Of a DNA stretch of 64,000 bases, positions 43,216 to 52,600 are shown one piece after another (the first letter of the stretch is position 1; every line of letters begins with the position of its first letter). A program made the translations under genes and the position numbers. The notes below the pieces were generated by a model, which had not been told where the DNA came from, did no database searches, and saw only the letters and a list, made by a program, of their open reading frames with translations. This DNA comes from Acidimicrobium ferrooxidans (GTDB lineage: Bacteria > Actinomycetota > Geothermincolia > Fen-727 > Anoxymicrobiaceae), in the NCBI GenBank assembly GCA_020723485.1, contig DYIU01000001.1, positions 941,779 through 1,005,778 on the forward strand. Direction: 5' to 3'.

Positions 43216-44211
43216 TCACTCGAATCGGGTCTTGCGGAGGAACAGGTCCACGTGCTCATCGCCGGATTTCATGCCCGCGCAGAGCTCGATGACGTCCGCA
43301 GCTTCTACGGCACGCGCTTCCTCCCCGGACTTGTCGATCACCTTGAAGAAATAACCGAGGCGCTCGAGGTTGACCACCAGGGTAGCCGGGTCGTAACCAG
43401 CGTTCCGGAGCCCGAACGGCCAGAGCTCCATCAGTATAGCGGGGTCGTTCTCCTCGAGGAGCCGCTGAGCCCCTTCGACAATGAAGCCCTCCGCGCCCTG
43501 GGTGTCCATCTTTATAAGGTCGACGCCGCCGCGGCCGCCACCCTTGTTGAAGAAGTCGTCGAGTGTGACGGTTCCGACCTCGACCTCGCCCGCGGCGATG
43601 AGCACGTTCTCAGAGGACATCGAGTGGCCGCCGAGGTTGTACTTGTCCAGGTACAGGGTCATCGAGCCCTTCTTATTGGACACCGCCATGTTCATCGCCG
43701 TCACATTGGAGAAGCTGTTCAGCTCGATGTTCCTGGTGAGCAGGTCGTAGTTGTGCGGGTCGGGCTCGAACGAGTAGACGTGCCCGGCATCGCTGACCAG
43801 CCGCGCCGCGATGAGCGAGTAGTGCCCGATGTTGGCGCCGATGTCGACGACCACCATGCCCGGTTCGAGCAGCGACTTGAAGAGCCCGGTCTCGTACTCC
43901 TCGTAGACTCCGCCCGCCTGCAGCAGCGGGAGCACGCCCTCGTCCTTCGAGTCCGCGTACATCATGTTACCGTGGGACTCGATGAAGACGGTCCCAGGGG
44001 GCCTGAGCTTCCTCTTGAGGAACACGTAGACGCGGTCGGCGCCGGGGACCTTCTTGAAGCCCGCGCGCGCCAGGAGGTTCTTCGTCTTCTGGAATGCGCC
44101 CCAGGCGAAGCCGCCTATCCCGTGCCGGTCGCCGGGGGTTTCACCGCTGGAGTTCTCGAGTTCTTCCACTTCCGCTTCGCACCTTCTTGTCATAAACCGA
44201 TTAGGAGGCAT
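43216..44211 (-). CDS. FkbM-family SAM-dependent methyltransferase
   Basis: The 331-residue protein has the FkbM core: VDIGANIGHYSLIAA (motif I, about 125-139), YSFEPDPHNYDLL, KMDTQGAEGFIVEGA and MELWPFGLR. Such enzymes O-methylate sugars or polyketide-type hydroxyls. The N-terminal 90 residues are variable. ATG 44211 is used, but no good ribosome-binding site is present and an ATG at 44193 is possible. A 7-bp inverted repeat (44226-44246) lies just upstream. It is co-directional with the DUF3795 gene. Confidence 0.85.
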   Translation of the reverse strand: MPPNRFMTRRCEAEVEELENSSGETPGDRHGIGGFAWGAFQKTKNLLARAGFKKVPGADRVYVFLKRKLRPPGTVFIESHGNMMYADSKDEGVLPLLQAGGVYEEYETGLFKSLLEPGMVVVDIGANIGHYSLIAARLVSDAGHVYSFEPDPHNYDLLTRNIELNSFSNVTAMNMAVSNKKGSMTLYLDKYNLGGHSMSSENVLIAAGEVEVGTVTLDDFFNKGGGRGGVDLIKMDTQGAEGFIVEGAQRLLEENDPAILMELWPFGLRNAGYDPATLVVNLERLGYFFKVIDKSGEEARAVEAADVIELCAGMKSGDEHVDLFLRKTRFE

Positions 44212-44289
44212 TATATATGCGGGGTCTCCGGCGCGCCATGCCGGAGCGCTTCACCCGGAAGGACCGTTAGCCGAACCATACTGAGTAAA

Positions 44290-44315
44290 ATGCAACAAGT
44301 GACCTGACCCCGCTG
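44290..44315. repeat. Single degenerate arm of the GGGGTCAGGTCACTTG repeat
   Basis: AATGCAACAAGTGACCTGAC and the following bases match the right arm of the element at 10376, with one A missing in the run. No left arm is found within 100 bases. It lies upstream of the SDR start at 44354. Confidence 0.7.
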
Positions 44316-44353
44316 TGCCGCCGGGGCCGGGGAAGCGACAGGGGGTTCGAGGG

Positions 44354-45211
44354 TTGAGAGACTTGAGAGGCCGCACGGCGATTGTAACCGGCGCGGCGGG
44401 CGGCCTGGGAGCTGCGTTCTCCGCCGCACTCGCCGGGGAGGGCGTGAGCCGGCAGGCGCTCGTTGATACAGACGAGGTGGGTCTGGGTAGAGTCGCCGAC
44501 ACCCTGGAGGGCCTCGGGTGTTCGGTGATGAGGCTCGCGGTGGATGTCGCGGACCGGGAGTCCGTCCTCGGGATGGTCGGTTCGGTAATCGAGGAGTTCG
44601 GCGGAGTGGACCTGCTCCTGAACGTAGCCGGGGTGGGGGTGATGGCTCCCGTGGAGGCGCTCGACCCCGCCGATTGGGACACCGTGCTGGGAACAGACCT
44701 GCTGGGGACCATCAACACGACCTCGGCGGTATACTCCCACATGGTCTCGAGGCGGGGCGGTCACATCGTTAACGTCTCGTCGTCGAGCGGCCTGTTCATC
44801 CCGGTGCTCTATCTCTCGCCGTACGCGGCGGCCAAGTTCGCGGTGGTCGGGTTCTCCGAGGCGCTGATGCTGGAGGCTGCGGTCCACGGCATTAATGTCA
44901 CCTGCGTGTGCCCGGGCAATGTCAGGACAGGCATACACTCGACGACGCCGATAAAAGGTTTCAGCGAAGGCGCAAGGGACCTCGTGCTCAAGTCACTGGC
45001 GATAGCCGAGCGGCCCGAGTCCACCGCCCGGAGCATGGTCAAGGCGGTGAAGAAAGGGCGTTTCCTCGTGGTGACAACGCCCTTCGCGCGTTCCGCTTAC
45101 TTTGTGAGGAGGCACGCGCCCGGCCTCTACTTCGCGGTGATGCGGCGCTTCGCCCCGGCGCAAGCGAAGGCCTTCGACGAGTTCAGGCAGGGCCCGGATA
45201 CAGGACTTTAA
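44354..45211 (+). CDS. Short-chain dehydrogenase/reductase
   Basis: This 285-residue SDR has TGAAGGLG (about 11-18), NVAG (about 92) and the Tyr/Lys of SPYAAAKFA. NVAG, ITCVCPGN-type middle region and the RRHAPGLYF tail make it a close paralogue of the SDR at 19427. I start at TTG 44354 with AGGGGG eight bases before. An ATG-like extension to 44315 would run into the repeat arm. Substrate unknown. It converges with the acyl-CoA synthetase gene. Confidence 0.86.
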   Translation: MRDLRGRTAIVTGAAGGLGAAFSAALAGEGVSRQALVDTDEVGLGRVADTLEGLGCSVMRLAVDVADRESVLGMVGSVIEEFGGVDLLLNVAGVGVMAPVEALDPADWDTVLGTDLLGTINTTSAVYSHMVSRRGGHIVNVSSSSGLFIPVLYLSPYAAAKFAVVGFSEALMLEAAVHGINVTCVCPGNVRTGIHSTTPIKGFSEGARDLVLKSLAIAERPESTARSMVKAVKKGRFLVVTTPFARSAYFVRRHAPGLYFAVMRRFAPAQAKAFDEFRQGPDTGL

Positions 45212-45213
45212 TC

Positions 45214-45230
45214 CCGGCCTGACCCCTTTA
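45214..45230. repeat. Short GGGGTCAGGCC remnant at a stop codon
   Basis: CCGGCCTGACCCCTTTA holds, on the minus strand, the TAA stop of the acyl-CoA synthetase at 45230-45228 followed by AGGGGTCAGGCC. It is the shortest copy of the GGGGTCAG core in the window. By itself it could be chance, but its placement matches the others. Confidence 0.4.
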
Positions 45231-46697
45231 TCTGAGCCCTTCCAGGTACTCGTAGTGCTTCGCCATCGCGCTTATGGAGGAACAGGCGGACTCGACTTCC
45301 TTGAAGACCATCGGGTGGCCTTCGCGGTCCTCAAGCGCGGCCCCGAGCTTTCCCTCCTGCAGGTTGGCCACTACGTAGAGAGGGATGCCGATCTCCTTTG
45401 CGAGCTCCCCGAGCTCGATGACACCCTTGCGGGCGTTCTGCATCGCGCCGTCCCAGAGCGCCCCCATTTCGATGCCCCGGCCGCCGTACTCCTGTATGCC
45501 GGGGCCCTTGTGGCGCTGCGCCTCCACGAACATGAACATGACCGAGTCGACCTCTCCGCTCCTCATAACCGTCTCGATGACAGGCTTGACCACTGAGAGG
45601 TCCAGTCCCGCCACGAGGTCTATCGGGTTTCCGGGAACGAAGTATTCCGGCAGCAGGGCCTGTACGCTGTCGAGGGTCCTCTTCGACAGCGGCGCGACCT
45701 CGAGGCCGAAGTCTGTGCATGCGTCAGCGGCAAGGACACCCAGGCCCCCGCCGCCGGTCACTATCCCGACCCGGTTGCCATGGGGCAGGGGCCGGTTGAG
45801 GAAGGCGGAGGCGGTGACGCCCGCCTCCTGTATGGTGCCGGCCGTCACGATGCCGGCCTGCCTGCAGGCGGACTCGAACATCCGGTCGGAGACCGCCATC
45901 GCGCCGGTGTGCGACCTCGCGGCCTCCATCCCGGAGCTGGTGCGCCCGCCCTTGAGCATCACCACCGGCTTGCGGGCGGTCGCGTACCGCGCGAGCTCGA
46001 AGAAGCGGCGGCCGTCCTCCACGCCCTCGACGTAGGAGATCATCACCTCGGTATCGGGGTCGTCCGCAAAGTACGCCAGGTAATCCTCGGTCTTGAGCTG
46101 GGCCTCATTCCCGCTCGAGACCGCCTTTGAGACTCCGAACCCCGCGTCGAGCACGTGACCGATAAGCATGTTCAGGATGTTGCCGCTCTGCGCGACGACG
46201 CTCACCTTTCCGGGCCGCGGGTAGAAGATCGGCATCCACGAGTAGAAATGCGCCTCGGGGCAGCAGATGCCCTGCCCGTTCGGCCCGGCCAGGACCATGC
46301 CGGCCTCCGTCGCCCTGCGGACCATCTCCTCCTGGAGCGCCGCGCCCTCCTCGCCCAGCTCTTTGAACCCGGCGGTAATGACCAGCGCCGCCTTCACCCC
46401 TTTCGCCGCGCAGTCGTCCAGGGCGCTCAGGACCTGCCGCGCGGGCACAGTGAACACGGCGAGGTCTACCTGTCCCGGTATGTCCCGCACGGAGGGGTAG
46501 CACTTGATGCCCATCACCGTCTCTTTGCCGGGATTCACGGGGTAGATCTCGCCCTCGAACGCGCCTGAGAGCAGGTTGTTGAATATGACGAAGCCCCACT
46601 TGACCTTGCCTTCGGTGGCGCCGACGAAGGCGACCGACCGGGGTTTGAACAGCAGGTCGAGGTTCACTGGGCGTATGCTCGATGCGCTTTCTTTCAT
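45228..46697 (-). CDS. NDP-forming acyl-CoA synthetase, alpha-type subunit
   Basis: The 489-residue protein has the CoA-binding domain (LFKPRSVAFVGATEGKVKWG), two succinyl-CoA-ligase-like domains (VLAGPNGQGI, VAQSGNILNML) and the phosphorylated His in ARSHTGAMA (about 258). This is the alpha half of ADP-forming acyl-CoA synthetases, which conserve thioester energy as ATP. No ATP-grasp beta half is fused or adjacent, so the partner is elsewhere or the protein works differently. It converges with the SDR at 44354; its TAA stop is followed by a short GGGGTCAG sequence. Confidence 0.87.
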   Translation of the reverse strand: MKESASSIRPVNLDLLFKPRSVAFVGATEGKVKWGFVIFNNLLSGAFEGEIYPVNPGKETVMGIKCYPSVRDIPGQVDLAVFTVPARQVLSALDDCAAKGVKAALVITAGFKELGEEGAALQEEMVRRATEAGMVLAGPNGQGICCPEAHFYSWMPIFYPRPGKVSVVAQSGNILNMLIGHVLDAGFGVSKAVSSGNEAQLKTEDYLAYFADDPDTEVMISYVEGVEDGRRFFELARYATARKPVVMLKGGRTSSGMEAARSHTGAMAVSDRMFESACRQAGIVTAGTIQEAGVTASAFLNRPLPHGNRVGIVTGGGGLGVLAADACTDFGLEVAPLSKRTLDSVQALLPEYFVPGNPIDLVAGLDLSVVKPVIETVMRSGEVDSVMFMFVEAQRHKGPGIQEYGGRGIEMGALWDGAMQNARKGVIELGELAKEIGIPLYVVANLQEGKLGAALEDREGHPMVFKEVESACSSISAMAKHYEYLEGLR

Positions 46698-46815
46698 TGT
46701 TGTTCCGGTTGACCGTACGTTCCGGGCCCGCCTGCGGGCACAATACAGGCCGGAAACGAGGTAACCGGCCAGAGACGATTATACAACTTATGCGGCCTGG
46801 CGGGTGCGCGCGGGA

Positions 46816-47310
46816 CTACTGGCCCGCCTGGCGTATCATCTCCTCGATCTGGGCCCGGTCGGGGTGGTTCGGGTACACCTCGAGGGCCTGCTGGAGGAAC
46901 TGGGCGCCCTCGACCCTGTCGCCCTGGTCGTACAGCGTTGCCCCCAGGTTCACCAGGGCCGCGTAGTTCCGAGGGTCGAGCTCGATGGCTTTGCGGAACG
47001 CCTCGATCTCCTTCTCCCTGTAGCCGGTGTTCCTCGTCTGCAGGTAGAGGAACCTGTAACCCATGCCGAGCAGGTTGTATCCGACGGAGGACTCAGGCTC
47101 CTTTTCGAGGGCTTCCTTGTAGAGGTCAATGGCGTCGTCATACCTGCCTTCTTCGAACGCCTCGGCGCCCCGTTCGAAGAGTTCCGCCGCCGACTCCTCC
47201 TCACCGAGGGCCAGGAAGAGCCCGACCGCCGTGCCTGCGGCCACCAGCCCCACGACCACGAGGGCCACCAGGGCGAACAGCCTGCCGCGCCCTTTCTTCG
47301 AAGGATTCAT
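46816..47310 (-). CDS. Membrane-anchored tetratricopeptide-repeat protein
   Basis: The 164-residue product has an N-terminal transmembrane helix (LFALVALVVVGLVAAGTAVGLFLAL, about 12-36) and then three or so TPR units, such as AEAFEEGRYDDAIDLYKEALEKEP and AFRKAIELDPRNYAALVNLGATLYDQG. TPRs mediate protein contacts, here outside the membrane. ATG 47310 is preferred because CAGGAGAG lies upstream and MNPSKKGRGR is a normal positive-inside start; earlier ATGs at 47370 and 47331 are possible. It is divergent from the large secreted protein gene. Confidence 0.82.
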   Translation of the reverse strand: MNPSKKGRGRLFALVALVVVGLVAAGTAVGLFLALGEEESAAELFERGAEAFEEGRYDDAIDLYKEALEKEPESSVGYNLLGMGYRFLYLQTRNTGYREKEIEAFRKAIELDPRNYAALVNLGATLYDQGDRVEGAQFLQQALEVYPNHPDRAQIEEMIRQAGQ

Positions 47311-47534
47311 CAGGTATCGGCTCTCCTGCATCCGGCTCCGTGCCTCGACCATACTATATTCCGAAATCACGCTCTGACCAACTCGTAAGGAAATGCAGCG
47401 GTCCGGCGTCTCGTATTGCGGGAGGGAAAAACCCTACTCGCGCCGGGTGAGCAATCCCCCGAACGACTGTGTGCGGGAAGCATGTCCGCTCCGACAATCA
47501 GGGTAGGGACATGCGTCCAGCGAAAGGCGGTCGC

Positions 47535-50500
47535 ATGAGTGTTCATGAAAAGAGCCGGGCGGCGCTCTTCAAGAAGCCCGCCTGCTGGCTGACCGTGTTG
47601 TTGTTGCTCGCGGGCGCCGTCGCGCTCGGCGGCTCGGCGACGAGGTGCGCGAAGCAGGGTGGGGGGCTCTCCGTGGAGCTCACCGTCTGGGAGCGCGCCG
47701 GGGCGGCCCGCCGTTCCGAGCCGGTGACCTCCGGGGTGCCGGTCGCGCAGTCGCGCGGCCTCATGGCCACCGACAAGCTCGGGCTTTTCGACGCCGGCGG
47801 CCGGCAGGTTCCGGCCCAGTTCACGGTCACTTCCCGCTGGGGTGGCGCACCCTCTAATGGAGCGCACCCGATACGCTGGCTCCTGGTCGATTTCCAGGCG
47901 ACGGTGCCCGCGCATGGCTCCGCCGTCTTCACCCTCCGGGAGGGTGGGACGGGGAATGCGCATGACACGGGGCTCGAGGTCACCCGGAACGACGGAGAAT
48001 CGCTCGATGTCTCTACAGGGGCCGCCCAGTTCGCATTCAGCAAGCGCGCTTTCCGGTTGTTCGAGTCCGTCCGGGTGGCAGGGCGCCAGGTCGTGGCCCC
48101 GGGCGGCGCCTCGGGGATAACGGCGGTCGACGCCTCGGGCAGGAGCTATTCCTCCGCCGCGTCTGCGCCGTCCCAGGTCGCCCTGGAGACCGACGGCCCG
48201 ATGCGCAAAACGGTGAGGGTCCGCGGGGTACTCTCCGGAGCCTCCGGAGTGCTCCTGGACTACACAGCCCGGATCTCGCTCTTCGCCGGGAGTACGGACA
48301 CGCACGTATCGATAACCGTCAACAACCGGCGGGAGCCGCAGGTGAGCGAGGGCCAGCCCCAGCTGCACCACATCGGGTGCCCCAACAGCGCGGTCTTCAG
48401 GGACCTGACCGCAAGGCTCGACTGCGCGCCCGGAGGGTTCACGCTCGGCGACGTGGAGGGCGGGCCGGTGCAGGCAGGCGCGCTCAAGGTCTACCAGGAC
48501 TCGAGCGGCACACCGAGCTGGGACCGGCACCGTGGAAACCACCCGCGCCCACAGAGCTACGTGGCGTTCCGCGGGTACAGGACGTACGTCGACGGGACTC
48601 CGGCGTCCTCGGGGAACCAGGCGGAGCCGTGGATGGACTGCTCGGGCGAAGCCGGGGGTGCCATGTTGTCCGTGCGCGACTTCTGGCAGAACTTCCCCAA
48701 GGCGCTCAGGGCGGGGGGCGCGGTCCTGGAGGCCTCCCTCTTCCCAGACGAATACGCGGGGGACTATTCGTTCAGGCCGCTCGAGCAGAAGACGCACGAG
48801 CTGCTGTTCGCATTCCACGGGCCGGGGGTCGCTCCCGGGGACCTCTCGGGACGCGCGAGGTCGTTCCAGTCCCCGCTCTTCGCGGCCGCGTCGCCGGGCT
48901 ACTACCTCTCGACGGGCGCGCTCGGGCGGGCAGCCGGCCTCACGGGCGACGCCTTCTTCGACGCGTACGAAGGGCTCAACCGCTCGACGCTGGAAGGCGA
49001 GCCGGCGAACCTCTACCGCGTCGTAGAGGATGCGGACTTCTACTCTTGGCAGGACTTCGGTGACGTGCCGGTGGACTACGAGGACGGCGGCACAGGCACG
49101 CTCAACGTAAAATACAACTTCGATCTCGGGATGCTCCTGCAGTTCGCCCGCACCGGGGACGCGAGGTGGCTCGAGCTCGCGCGGGCGGCGGGCAGGCACG
49201 CTGCCGACCTGGACGTCCTGCACTGCGAGGGACAGCCTGACGTCTGGTGGGAGGGCGGCTTCATAGGCCACAGCTACCACGACGAAACGAGCAACACCAA
49301 CCCGAACAGGAACGAAGGCGGCCCACACCCAGACCTCGCGTTCGGAGCGCCGGGGCTCTTCATGCTCTACTACTTGACCGGCTACCGGCCCGGATACGAC
49401 GCCGCCGTCGAGATAAGCAGGAACATCCGCTACCGTTTCGATAACTCCTTCGGGCGCGGCAACGACCAGGGATACGCGAACGCCTACGACTACGAGAACG
49501 ACTGTGAGAGCGCCAGGCCGTTCGCACATGGGCTCTGGGTGCTGGTGGACGCTTTCAGGGCCACCGGTGACGAGTCCTACATGGAGACCGCCGCGTGGCT
49601 CATCGAGAACGCCCACCTCGCGACCGACTTGTTCATCACGCAGCCTGTGTCCGGCGACAGGCGCTACACCAAGCTCTTCTGCTGGGACCTGCTGGAGTTC
49701 GCCCTGGGCAGGTACCTGGACCTCTGCGGTGAATCGGGCAGGAGCGACGACGCCGGAGCGCGCGAACTGCTGCTGTCGATGGCGAGGCAGGAGGCGGAGG
49801 TGATGTGGCAGGAGGACGGGGCCGGCAACCGGGGTGTGCCTTACGCGTGGATGCGGGACGGGACACCCTGGGGCTGGGAAGATAGCGAGGTGGCGGTCAA
49901 CGTCTGTAACTGGCACCTGCTGACCGCCGACGCCCTGGCCTACGCGGTGATATACGGGGCGGACGGTGGGATACTGGACCGGGCCAGGGAGGCCTTCAAG
50001 ACGGGGTCGAACCCCGTCCTCGAATACTACCGGCCCGAGTACACGGCCACCAAGGAGGCCACCAACAGCGCCAACTTCGGGCTGGTCTACATGTCGGTTG
50101 TACACCCGCCGGACGACGCCTGCCCAGTGAGCGAGCAGTTCCACGAATGGCTGTGCCTCGAGAACCCCGGGGACCGCGACGCGGACGTGAGGGTGGAGTA
50201 CTTCCTCGATGGCGGTGGCGAAGATTCGCAGGCGGTGGTGGTCCCTGCCGCGAGCCGCCGGACCGTGAGCGTCAACGACGCTGTCGGCGGGGGGAGGGAC
50301 GTCGCGGCTGTAATCACGAGCGACCGGCCGGTCGTGGCAGAGCGCCCGATGTACTTCGATTACCACGGGGTGACGCGGGGCGGGCACTGTGCCCTGGGAG
50401 CGAACCAGGCGGGGACGGACTGGTATTTCGCGGAAGGGTGCACCAGGCCCGGCTTCGAGCAGTGGATGACCGTGGAGAATCCGGGAGAGGATGCTGCAAG

Positions 50501-51410
50501 CGTTACCCTCTCCTACATGCTCGAAGGTGGGGGCTCCAGGCAGCAGCGCGTGAGCGTGCCCGGCTCGAGCAGGACCACCATAGACGTGAACGGCTTCCTG
50601 GGGCCGGGCCAGGACGTGTCAACGAGGCTCCACAGCGGCCTGCCGGTCATCGCCGAGCGCCCGATGTATTTCTCGTACCGGGACGGGATAAGCGGGGGCC
50701 ACATCTCGCCCGGGGCGCCCGCGCCGGCGACCTCCTGGTACTTCGCCGAGGGCACGACGAGGTCGAACCCCGACGACGGGAGCTACGACGAGTGGCTCTG
50801 CATGCAGAACCCGGGAAGTGGGGAGGCGCACGTCACGGCCTCGTTCATGCTCGGCTCCGGCGCCGAGGTGAGGAGGGAGTACGTGCTGGCGCCCGCCAGC
50901 AGGCAGACGGTCTCGGTCGACCTCGCCGTGGGGGAAGGCCACGATGTGAGCACGGCTCTTTCCTCGGACGCACCGATAGTGGCCGAGCGCCCGATGTATT
51001 TCTCCTACCGAGGCGCTCTCACAGGCGGCCACGATGCGGCCGGCGTCACTACGCCGGGGACCGAGTGGCATTTCGCCGAGGGGTGCACCCGCGACGGGTT
51101 CCAGACCTGGATATGCCTGGCAAACCCTCAGTCGCGGCGCGCCGGGGTCACGGTGGAGTACTTCACCGCGGGAGGCAGGCGCGTCTCGCGTGAGCTCGAG
51201 CTAGCGCCCAGAAGCCGGTCGACGCTCGATGTGAACCGGGACGTCGGGCCCGGCGAGGACGTGAGCGCGCGTGTTACATCGGACGTGCCAATCGCGGCCG
51301 AGAGGCCTACGTACTTCAACTATCAGGGGTCGTGGGACGGGGGAGACGTCATCGTGGGCGCCCGCGCGCCCGGGACTACCTGGTACTTCGCCGAGGGCTG
51401 CACCCGATAG
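47535..51410 (+). CDS. Very large secreted protein: exo-rhamnogalacturonan-lyase-like region plus YFAEG repeats, C-terminus cut by a repeat
   Basis: The 1291-residue protein starts with a signal peptide (CWLTVLLLLAGAVALGGSATRC, about 15-36, perhaps a lipoprotein). Residues about 45-860 look like the RIFT-barrel plus alpha/alpha-toroid architecture of PcRGLX/YetA-type exo-rhamnogalacturonan lyases (GGAPSNGAHPIRWLLVDFQA; RHAADLDVLHCEGQPDVWWEGG). From about 860 it has four full modules of about 105 residues, each with WYFAEGxTRxGF, NPG, VAERPMYFxY. A fifth module stops after YFAEGCTR at the TAG that is also the edge of an inverted repeat. The same module builds the protein at 57964. The function of the modules is unknown; they may be adhesive or wall-binding. 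Lyase assignment is tentative. Confidence 0.75.
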   Translation: MSVHEKSRAALFKKPACWLTVLLLLAGAVALGGSATRCAKQGGGLSVELTVWERAGAARRSEPVTSGVPVAQSRGLMATDKLGLFDAGGRQVPAQFTVTSRWGGAPSNGAHPIRWLLVDFQATVPAHGSAVFTLREGGTGNAHDTGLEVTRNDGESLDVSTGAAQFAFSKRAFRLFESVRVAGRQVVAPGGASGITAVDASGRSYSSAASAPSQVALETDGPMRKTVRVRGVLSGASGVLLDYTARISLFAGSTDTHVSITVNNRREPQVSEGQPQLHHIGCPNSAVFRDLTARLDCAPGGFTLGDVEGGPVQAGALKVYQDSSGTPSWDRHRGNHPRPQSYVAFRGYRTYVDGTPASSGNQAEPWMDCSGEAGGAMLSVRDFWQNFPKALRAGGAVLEASLFPDEYAGDYSFRPLEQKTHELLFAFHGPGVAPGDLSGRARSFQSPLFAAASPGYYLSTGALGRAAGLTGDAFFDAYEGLNRSTLEGEPANLYRVVEDADFYSWQDFGDVPVDYEDGGTGTLNVKYNFDLGMLLQFARTGDARWLELARAAGRHAADLDVLHCEGQPDVWWEGGFIGHSYHDETSNTNPNRNEGGPHPDLAFGAPGLFMLYYLTGYRPGYDAAVEISRNIRYRFDNSFGRGNDQGYANAYDYENDCESARPFAHGLWVLVDAFRATGDESYMETAAWLIENAHLATDLFITQPVSGDRRYTKLFCWDLLEFALGRYLDLCGESGRSDDAGARELLLSMARQEAEVMWQEDGAGNRGVPYAWMRDGTPWGWEDSEVAVNVCNWHLLTADALAYAVIYGADGGILDRAREAFKTGSNPVLEYYRPEYTATKEATNSANFGLVYMSVVHPPDDACPVSEQFHEWLCLENPGDRDADVRVEYFLDGGGEDSQAVVVPAASRRTVSVNDAVGGGRDVAAVITSDRPVVAERPMYFDYHGVTRGGHCALGANQAGTDWYFAEGCTRPGFEQWMTVENPGEDAASVTLSYMLEGGGSRQQRVSVPGSSRTTIDVNGFLGPGQDVSTRLHSGLPVIAERPMYFSYRDGISGGHISPGAPAPATSWYFAEGTTRSNPDDGSYDEWLCMQNPGSGEAHVTASFMLGSGAEVRREYVLAPASRQTVSVDLAVGEGHDVSTALSSDAPIVAERPMYFSYRGALTGGHDAAGVTTPGTEWHFAEGCTRDGFQTWICLANPQSRRAGVTVEYFTAGGRRVSRELELAPRSRSTLDVNRDVGPGEDVSARVTSDVPIAAERPTYFNYQGSWDGGDVIVGARAPGTTWYFAEGCTR

Positions 51411-51492
51411 GGGTCAGACCATTTTCGTTGTATCAGGCACTCTTCTTTACATGTTGAACATGTTGACAACGCAACGAAAATGGTCTGACCCC
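51410..51492. repeat. Inverted repeat element, GGGGTCAGACCATTTTCG family
   Basis: Arms 51410-51430 and 51472-51492 are perfect 21-base complements around a 41-base centre that has its own short palindrome (ATGTTGAACAT region). The first base is the last base of the TAG stop of the large secreted protein, and the right end is three bases from the stop of the convergent permease gene. Possible two-way terminator. Confidence 0.9.
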
Positions 51493-51494
51493 AT

Positions 51495-52109
51495 TCAGGG
51501 CTCGCGGGCGAGCTCGCTGTAGCCGGCGTGCTCCTCCCACTTGTGATACAGGAACTCGGCGACAAGGCCCATAGGGATGACCAGGGCGATGGTGAGGGCA
51601 AGACGCGTAAGCGTGAACTTCCAGCCCAGGAACTGCATCTCCATGAGCTCGAGTGGAAGCTTGATGCACGCCCAGGCGCTGAGGAAGACCATGACGTTGG
51701 CTACGCGCGCGCCCTTCTTGAGCAGCATCAGCGCGAGGGGAAATGCTATGTAGAGCGGACCGGTCGGAAGCGTCCCCAGGACGATCGCCAATACGAGGCC
51801 CTTGAACCCGGACTCCCGACCCAGGTACTTCACAACCAGCGACCGGTCGACCCAGACGGCGAACAGGCCCATCATGACCATCACCGCCGGCAGAACGAAG
51901 ACCAGCTCCTTGAAGTACTCCCACGAGGCCCTAGCGGTGCGGGCGCCGTTCTCGGGCCACACGAGTGACATAGTCACGGCCGCTGAGGCGGCAACGGCCA
52001 GGAAGGCCCAGTCCCACCGGATGCGCTTCCTGAGCGGGGGCCTGGCCGGCGCCTGCGGGGTCTGCTCGTTCGCGGTCATATCTTTCACCTTCTTCAGAAG
52101 CGGATTCAT
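51495..52109 (-). CDS. UPF0718/ArsP-type permease, second half
   Basis: This 204-residue membrane protein has four or so helices with FAVWVDRSLVVKYLGRESGFKG and LGTLPTGPLYIAFPLALMLLKKGA, the permease repeat of the UPF0718 (DUF318) family, whose best known members export arsenical or related compounds. In that family one chain of about 320 residues carries two such repeats; here each repeat is a separate gene. Its ATG overlaps the stop of the first-half gene (ATGA), so the two are co-translated and likely assemble as a heterodimer. A PadR regulator precedes both. Substrate unknown. Confidence 0.82.
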   Translation of the reverse strand: MNPLLKKVKDMTANEQTPQAPARPPLRKRIRWDWAFLAVAASAAVTMSLVWPENGARTARASWEYFKELVFVLPAVMVMMGLFAVWVDRSLVVKYLGRESGFKGLVLAIVLGTLPTGPLYIAFPLALMLLKKGARVANVMVFLSAWACIKLPLELMEMQFLGWKFTLTRLALTIALVIPMGLVAEFLYHKWEEHAGYSELAREP

Positions 52110-52600
52110 GCGAGTATCAGCCCCATCAACAGGGCGATGATTATCGCTACTATGAAGCTGAGCCCGTTCCGCAGTATCGCGAACTTCTTGCCGAGCTCCT
52201 TTATCTCGAGAGGCAGGAAGACGAACCCGATCATGGTCAGCGTCGTTATGAAGGCTGCCATCGCCGTGACGCCGGCGCCCATGGCGAGCAGTGACTTGGC
52301 CAGGGGGAAAGCGATTATCGCGGGGATGAACAGCACCGCGCCGAGGAATGCCGCGATGAGTATCCCCACGATGCCCTTGTCCCCGCCGATCGCGGAGGCT
52401 ATCCACTCAGGAGGGATGAAACCTACGATGATGCCGATGACAGCGATTATGGCGAGCACGCTCGGCCCCATCCTCTTCGTCGCGTTGAACGCGATAAGGA
52501 GGGCCTGCTTCGTCTTCTCCCGGCTCTTGACGAGCGAGGCGACCAGGCACGCCGCCACCAGTGCGTCTATGACAATCGCGGTTACCGACACCTCAAACAC
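52106..52600 (-). CDS. UPF0718/ArsP-type permease, first half
   Basis: The 164-residue protein has four hydrophobic helices, with FIPPEWIASAIGGDKGIVGILIAAFLGAVLFIPAIIAFPLAKSLLAMGAG matching the permease repeat of the same family as the next gene. Both halves carry the P-x-I-A-F-P-L motif between helices, showing their common origin. It starts within the last bases of the PadR gene (overlap of eight bases), so regulator and both permease halves form one operon. Confidence 0.82.
   Translation of the reverse strand: MFEVSVTAIVIDALVAACLVASLVKSREKTKQALLIAFNATKRMGPSVLAIIAVIGIIVGFIPPEWIASAIGGDKGIVGILIAAFLGAVLFIPAIIAFPLAKSLLAMGAGVTAMAAFITTLTMIGFVFLPLEIKELGKKFAILRNGLSFIVAIIIALLMGLILA

Noticed and set aside
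47367-50387. Very long open frame (about 1000 codons) on the minus strand opposite the large secreted protein
   Set aside because: Its translation is Arg/Val/His-rich with no family motifs, and it mirrors the codon bias of the real gene on the plus strand, which has a signal peptide and recognisable repeats.
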